Source of the DNA: a virus
DNA length: 23,617 nucleotides
IMG/VR virus record: IMGVR_UViG_3300013109_000337
Location: 1-23,617 of that record
Reading direction: 5' to 3' (one strand)
The notes under the pieces: model-generated
What the model saw: the letters and a program-made list of their open reading frames with translations, nothing else
Database searches by the model: none
Told to the model about the DNA's origin: nothing
In this document: positions 20,409-23,617 of the stretch, piece after piece
Numbering within the stretch: the first letter of the stretch is position 1
How the letters are laid out: every line of letters starts with the position of its first letter
Program-made: the position numbers and the translations under genes

Positions 20409-21250
20409 GCACTTTCTTCCTGTCCCTGAATCACAGCCGAAGACTGGATACAAAAGACGTGTGGCTCTTCATAGGTTGTGGAATACACCCTATAGGAAGT
20501 TCGTTGTTGTCCTTCACGCTGAGAATCTATTAAATCCTTCAATTTCGTGAGGAGTTTGTTGTCATTTCTTAATTCATCTTCATTAATTCCGCAATAATAC
20601 ATGCGTTCTTTGATTTCCTCTAAGTCAAAGAATTTCTTCTCTTTTGCCTCGTCTAAAGAAATCATGCTAATTGTCATGATGCGAGACCAGTTGACTGCAT
20701 CGGAGTCAACACTCAAGACTGGCTCTGAATGTTCGAAGTAGTTGATGAGGTTTAGGGAAGAGACAATGTATTGGTAGAGGGTTTCCTTATATCCGATAAT
20801 CGGGACATCTCCCATAGCCTCTTCGACTTTGGGGATGTTAAAGAGAAGGATTTTGGAAATGGCTCCAGAACGTGCATACTCCTGCAGAACATTAAAGACT
20901 ACTTTCTCACTCTTCTTGGTTTCCTCGTTGAGAGCTGACATGTCCGGCTGGATATAAACCACCGTTGTTGACCACGGGCGTGTGTGTTCCAGAACCCGCA
21001 AAGAGGCAAGTGCTGTTTGTTCGCCACCATTGACGAGAAGAATGCTTCTCCCTGTCAAGTCTTTAAAGAAGTGCTTCATTGCGGGGCAATTGGCTTCATA
21101 TTTTTCGGGAGTCTTTTCTTTCTTAAGTCCCCGCGATCGTTTGGTTTTCGGCAAACCAATTCCTATTTTATAGATTTCATAAGTGTTGTGTTTGGCAAAC
21201 TCATCTGCCAAATCGCAGCCCATTTCGCCGAGTCCAATAATGTTTATCAT
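20405..21250 (-). CDS. Putative divergent FtsZ/tubulin-like protein
   Basis: A 281-residue protein without a clear family signature, but its layout follows FtsZ. NIIGLGEMGCDLADEF (3-18) corresponds to IKVIGVGGGGxNAV at the FtsZ N-terminus. ILLVNGGEQTALASLRVLEH (70-89) lies where the GTP-binding GGGTGTGAAP loop is. TTVVYIQPDMSALNEETKKS (95-114) matches the segment AVVTRPFxFEGxxR. KILLFNIPKVEEAM (133-146) matches LIVIPNDRLLE, and GYKETLYQYIVSSLNLINYF (153-172) matches the following amphipathic helix. VDSDAVNWSRIM (181-192) could stand for the T7 loop. The GGGTGTG tubulin signature is degenerate, so GTP use is doubtful. GGGAG lies five bases before the ATG. It sits between the family A polymerase and SSB under its own promoter. 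An alternative is an unrelated Rossmann-type protein. Confidence 0.45.
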   Translation of the reverse strand: MINIIGLGEMGCDLADEFAKHNTYEIYKIGIGLPKTKRSRGLKKEKTPEKYEANCPAMKHFFKDLTGRSILLVNGGEQTALASLRVLEHTRPWSTTVVYIQPDMSALNEETKKSEKVVFNVLQEYARSGAISKILLFNIPKVEEAMGDVPIIGYKETLYQYIVSSLNLINYFEHSEPVLSVDSDAVNWSRIMTISMISLDEAKEKKFFDLEEIKERMYYCGINEDELRNDNKLLTKLKDLIDSQREGQQRTSYRVYSTTYEEPHVFCIQSSAVIQGQEESA

Positions 21251-21259
21251 TCTCTCTCC

Positions 21260-21283
21260 CGCAGATCTATTATAACGCAGATC
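21260..21283. repeat. Direct repeat flanking a -10 box
   Basis: CGCAGATC occurs at 21260-21267 and again at 21276-21283 with eight bases between (16 bases centre to centre). The -10 box of the promoter at 21269-21297 lies between the copies. It could be an operator that blocks or tunes this promoter; chance duplication is possible. Confidence 0.5.
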
Positions 21284-21297
21284 GGGTTAAATGTTAA
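21269..21297 (-). promoter_or_regulatory. Sigma70-type promoter for the FtsZ/tubulin-like gene
   Basis: TTAACA (21297-21292), 17 bases, TATAAT (21274-21269) on the minus strand. The -35 box lies in the last codons of the polymerase gene. Expected start near 21262, only about 12 bases before the ATG at 21250, so the leader is just long enough to hold GGGAG. Confidence 0.75.
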
Positions 21298-22495
21298 AGT
21301 CTTTAAGTGCGCCAAAATTCTTTCCGGCGGCAACCGATGCCTTGAAATTGCCAAGCTTGGTGTCAGCAAAAATCTTGAAAATCTCTTTAATTTCGGCTCG
21401 TTCATCGTGCGCCAAATCGATTACAACAGAGTCATGAAGGCAGAATTTAATGAAGCTTTTTTTTCCTTTTAGGAGATCTCGTATCGCCAACATTCTGTCA
21501 AAAACCAGATCTGCTGTAGTGCTTTGAACGAGATAATTCATTGCGTGGTGTTCATCTGCCTCTAATTCTCTGCCAAATGGCGTCGTCACGATGCCTTTTT
21601 CGGGATCATAATGTTTACTTAGAACCTTTTCTCTTGCGTACATCTGCGAAAGCTTTTCTCCAATATCGGATGTCTTCGAGCCATAAAGCCACGATATGAC
21701 GGACTTTTTTGCTTCGTCTCTCGATACGCCTAGAATGTCTGAATTCCATTTATGAATATCCTCGGTGGGCTGCTCCTTTCCTGCGAGAGCCAAAAGTGTT
21801 CTCAGTTCGGCTGCGTTATAATCAAGCTCCAGTATCCAATCGTTCGTAGGCTCGACGACACAGCGGAATTCCTTGTCTAAATTAAGTATCGGGAAGGAGT
21901 TCTTTTTTACCGAAAGTCTGCCAGTCTTGGTTTTGAAGGCATCATAAGAAACAAAGTCATATTTCTTTCCTTTCCTCAGATCGTTGGCAAAATCCCTTGC
22001 TCGCTTGATGTGCAACTTTCGTTCTAAGGAGGCGACATTAAGCTTTATTTTTTGTCCCTCGATTTCGTTAAGCAGAGAGAGGAGCCCCTTCATGAAATCG
22101 TAATTTTGGGGCTTTTCTACCGTTTTAAAAACATGTTTAATGATTTCTGTCTTGAGGTAGCAATACTGGGTGAGATATTGCAGTGGAATCAAGTCGAAAA
22201 CGCAGTTTTCGCCCAAATTTACTTTTGCTTCCTGAAAGGAATTGCGATAAGCAGACATTCGCTTGATGATGGTGTCCCACTCGTCCTTGAGTTCGGGTGG
22301 GCAAAGTTCATCAAGGGATGAGCCCTGAGCATAAATGTATGCAAACTCTGCCTCGTCTGCAGCGATGGAGCTGAGAGATGGTGTGGGCTTCCAAGTGTGT
22401 GTCAGTTGTGCGGGGAGATTATCGAAGTGTAATTCGCCTTCGTTAAATACTCCCACACACTCTTTCTTGTCGTCGAGTGTGACGAAACATGTCAT
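21287..22495 (-). CDS. Family A DNA polymerase, polymerase domain only (PolA type)
   Basis: A 402-residue protein with the palm and fingers of DNA polymerase I and no recognisable 3'-5' exonuclease domain. TGRLSVKKNSFPILNL (191-206) corresponds to TGRLSS..PNLQN. Motif A is LELDYNAAELRTLLAL, with D225 and E230. Motif B is RDEAKKSVISWLYG (R259, K263, Y271, G272); the residue aligned with E. coli Phe762 is Ile267. NYLVQSTTAD matches NxPxQGTAAD. Motif C is CLHDSVVID, with D355 kept but Ser in place of the usual Glu. Residues 1-150 are divergent. The catalytic Asp pair is present, so activity is likely but may be specialised. It is the second polymerase in this window besides DnaE; gap filling, primer extension or lagging-strand work are options. 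Confidence 0.88.
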   Translation of the reverse strand: MTCFVTLDDKKECVGVFNEGELHFDNLPAQLTHTWKPTPSLSSIAADEAEFAYIYAQGSSLDELCPPELKDEWDTIIKRMSAYRNSFQEAKVNLGENCVFDLIPLQYLTQYCYLKTEIIKHVFKTVEKPQNYDFMKGLLSLLNEIEGQKIKLNVASLERKLHIKRARDFANDLRKGKKYDFVSYDAFKTKTGRLSVKKNSFPILNLDKEFRCVVEPTNDWILELDYNAAELRTLLALAGKEQPTEDIHKWNSDILGVSRDEAKKSVISWLYGSKTSDIGEKLSQMYAREKVLSKHYDPEKGIVTTPFGRELEADEHHAMNYLVQSTTADLVFDRMLAIRDLLKGKKSFIKFCLHDSVVIDLAHDERAEIKEIFKIFADTKLGNFKASVAAGKNFGALKDFNI

Positions 22496-22502
22496 GTGTC
22501 AC

Positions 22503-23617
22503 CTAAAATCTAAAAGTTGGCTTTCCAGTAAACTCTGATACCTTTAAGGGATCAATCCTCTTATTAATATACACCAAAGCTTCCTTCATGTCAACATATT
22601 TATTTACTCCCGCAACTTCGTCGACGAAATCATCGAATTCCTTTTGCGTAAAGTTCTTGTTTGCTTCGCGAACCTTGAGAAAACAAAAAGCGCGTAACCA
22701 GAAAGGTTTACCCATGTAATCCATCATCTCCTCAAGGCTTGTAAACTTGTTGGGATCAAAATTATCTCGGTATTTAACCGTGTGGGAAGTTTTACCATCC
22801 TTATAACAGACGCGCACATACTCAGACTCTGGCGGGAAGGTGTTGAAGTAGACTGCATTGACAAGCTTCACAAACTCATTAAACTCGGCGACGAGAGGGC
22901 TGAAATATGCCTGATTAAAGAAGTCTACAATATTTGCATAATTGCGGCGCTTCATATAACGCTGCATGGGTTCGGATGTCAAATTTACCACAAGGCGCCA
23001 CGGTGCATGCCTGTCAAGAATAAATCCGTGGTTTTGGGCTTCTTGAAAAAACACCGGAAAATTAACATCCTTCATGTATGTAGAGTAGCTAGTGTCGTCG
23101 TTGCCGTACTGTTCGCTGTTGATGTCTATTGCCAAGCCAGATGGAAAAATGCTGCTTTGGCGAGATATATAATATTGAGAAAAGCTCACAGGAAAAGAAG
23201 GTGTTGCGAGCGCAATGAAATCTAAAAAGTCTGTAGTAAAGCTTTCAAAATCCACTATATTATCAACATGCTCCATCTTGGGAACATACGCGGCGGAGTA
23301 TGCCTTTGAAACATCCTTTAAGTAAAGAGAGTATTCTCTTTGCCAGTTTGAGTCTCGCGGAGTGACATCGAGGTTTGAATATGGTGTCCCTCTTTTTAGT
23401 GTTCCCGCTTCTTTTCTTTCTGCGAGCCTGTTGGACAAATCCTCCAGTGCGTCCACCACAAAATCAAATGTATATGCCTTTCCCATGTACGCTTTTAAGA
23501 AGCTTAAGCGCGGGACGATAATTTCATTTTCCAAATTTATCTTTCCGTAAAGGGGCTTTTTGTGCAAATCAATAAAACCTAGATTTGGCGTTGTAAGTTC
23601 TAGTCCGTCGACTACCT
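22503..23617 (-). CDS. Unknown protein, 5' end cut by window edge
   Basis: The frame stays open past the first usable start (TTG at 23567) to the window edge, with plausible coding sequence upstream (VVDGLELTTPNLGFIDLHKK), so the N-terminus is outside the window. At least 371 residues are visible. The protein is rich in aromatic residues (many Phe and Tyr), with segments such as YTFDFVVDALEDLSNRLAER, DRHAPWRLVVNLTSEPMQRY and PFWLRAFCFLKVREANKNF. There are no transmembrane segments or enzyme motifs I can name. The stop TAG lies seven bases before the polymerase ATG, so the two are probably co-transcribed. It resembles nothing I can assign; a structural or replication-associated role cannot be told apart. 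Confidence 0.8.
   Translation of the reverse strand, partial: VVDGLELTTPNLGFIDLHKKPLYGKINLENEIIVPRLSFLKAYMGKAYTFDFVVDALEDLSNRLAERKEAGTLKRGTPYSNLDVTPRDSNWQREYSLYLKDVSKAYSAAYVPKMEHVDNIVDFESFTTDFLDFIALATPSFPVSFSQYYISRQSSIFPSGLAIDINSEQYGNDDTSYSTYMKDVNFPVFFQEAQNHGFILDRHAPWRLVVNLTSEPMQRYMKRRNYANIVDFFNQAYFSPLVAEFNEFVKLVNAVYFNTFPPESEYVRVCYKDGKTSHTVKYRDNFDPNKFTSLEEMMDYMGKPFWLRAFCFLKVREANKNFTQKEFDDFVDEVAGVNKYVDMKEALVYINKRIDPLKVSEFTGKPTFRF
22566..22594 (-). promoter_or_regulatory. Sigma70-type promoter for the family A polymerase gene
   Basis: TTGACA (22594-22589), 17 bases, TATATT (22571-22566) on the minus strand. It lies in the 3' end of the preceding gene, with expected start near 22559 and a leader of about 64 bases to the ATG at 22495. 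The spacing is the same as in the other boundary promoters. Confidence 0.65.

Noticed and set aside
20319-20453. 45-codon N-terminal extension of the SSB gene
   Set aside because: It runs through the consensus promoter, the leader hairpin and the end of the preceding gene; ATG 20318 has a good ribosome binding site and gives the expected protein.
1-23617. CRISPR array, insertion sequence, integrase or attachment site
   Set aside because: No regularly spaced repeats, no transposase or recombinase motifs, and no terminal inverted repeats were seen; the tRNA is complete and not flanked by an integrase gene.

Overview
This window looks like part of a tailed double-stranded DNA phage genome (Caudoviricetes), probably from an aquatic or other environmental source. 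Every gene I can support lies on the minus strand, so transcription runs from high to low coordinates. Genes are tightly packed, with overlaps of 1-17 bases or very short gaps, and almost all have a clear GGAG-type ribosome binding site. The gene set is phage-typical: T4-like UvsX recombinase, gp32-like single-strand binding protein, DnaB-type helicase, FEN/RNase H exonuclease, two DNA polymerases, a class II (B12-dependent) ribonucleotide reductase, dUTPase, two DNA methyltransferases, a GroES-like co-chaperonin, a tRNA-Gly and a cell-wall amidase. No host housekeeping genes, integrase, transposase or CRISPR array were seen. Host-type sigma70 promoters and the bacterial-type tRNA fit a bacterial host. 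B12-dependent NrdJ suggests a host that has cobalamin. The wider placement is inference.

Layout in order of transcription. (1) 23617-18264, replication and recombination: a 5'-truncated unknown gene, a short family A DNA polymerase, an unknown protein that reads like a divergent FtsZ/tubulin, gp32-like SSB, tRNA-Gly(TCC), UvsX/RecA, and FEN exonuclease. (2) 18263-12832, helicase, NrdJ, a GapR-like small protein and a GroES-like protein. (3) 12831-10552, a small membrane protein, two unknown proteins (one Rossmann-like, one nucleotidyltransferase-like) and two small beta-barrel paralogues. (4) 10493-3833, a full-length DnaE-type polymerase III alpha subunit, an unknown 293-residue protein, a beta-class DNA methyltransferase, two small unknowns, dUTPase and Dam-like methylase. 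(5) 3324-2426, three short coupled genes with nucleic-acid-binding features: zinc ribbon, ribbon-helix-helix-like, and Cys-rich sigma region 4-like. (6) 2317-1, probable late genes: a very acidic protein (scaffold or core candidate), a membrane-anchored protein, the amidase and a truncated gene.

How it works together. The phage appears to carry most of its own replisome (helicase, two polymerases, SSB, recombinase, primer-removing nuclease) and its own dNTP supply (NrdJ plus dUTPase). No primase, clamp or clamp loader was recognised here. Five strong sigma70-type promoters, and a sixth with a TATATT -10, all have exactly 17 bp spacing and sit at gene boundaries; they divide the cluster into units. 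Two Rho-independent-like hairpins flank the acidic gene, and one overlaps the promoter for the lysis-side genes. The sigma region 4-like protein just upstream of the late genes is a candidate for switching transcription to them. The most unusual items are the FtsZ/tubulin-like protein, the pairing of DnaE and PolA polymerases with odd PolA motif residues, and the three-gene regulator-like block.
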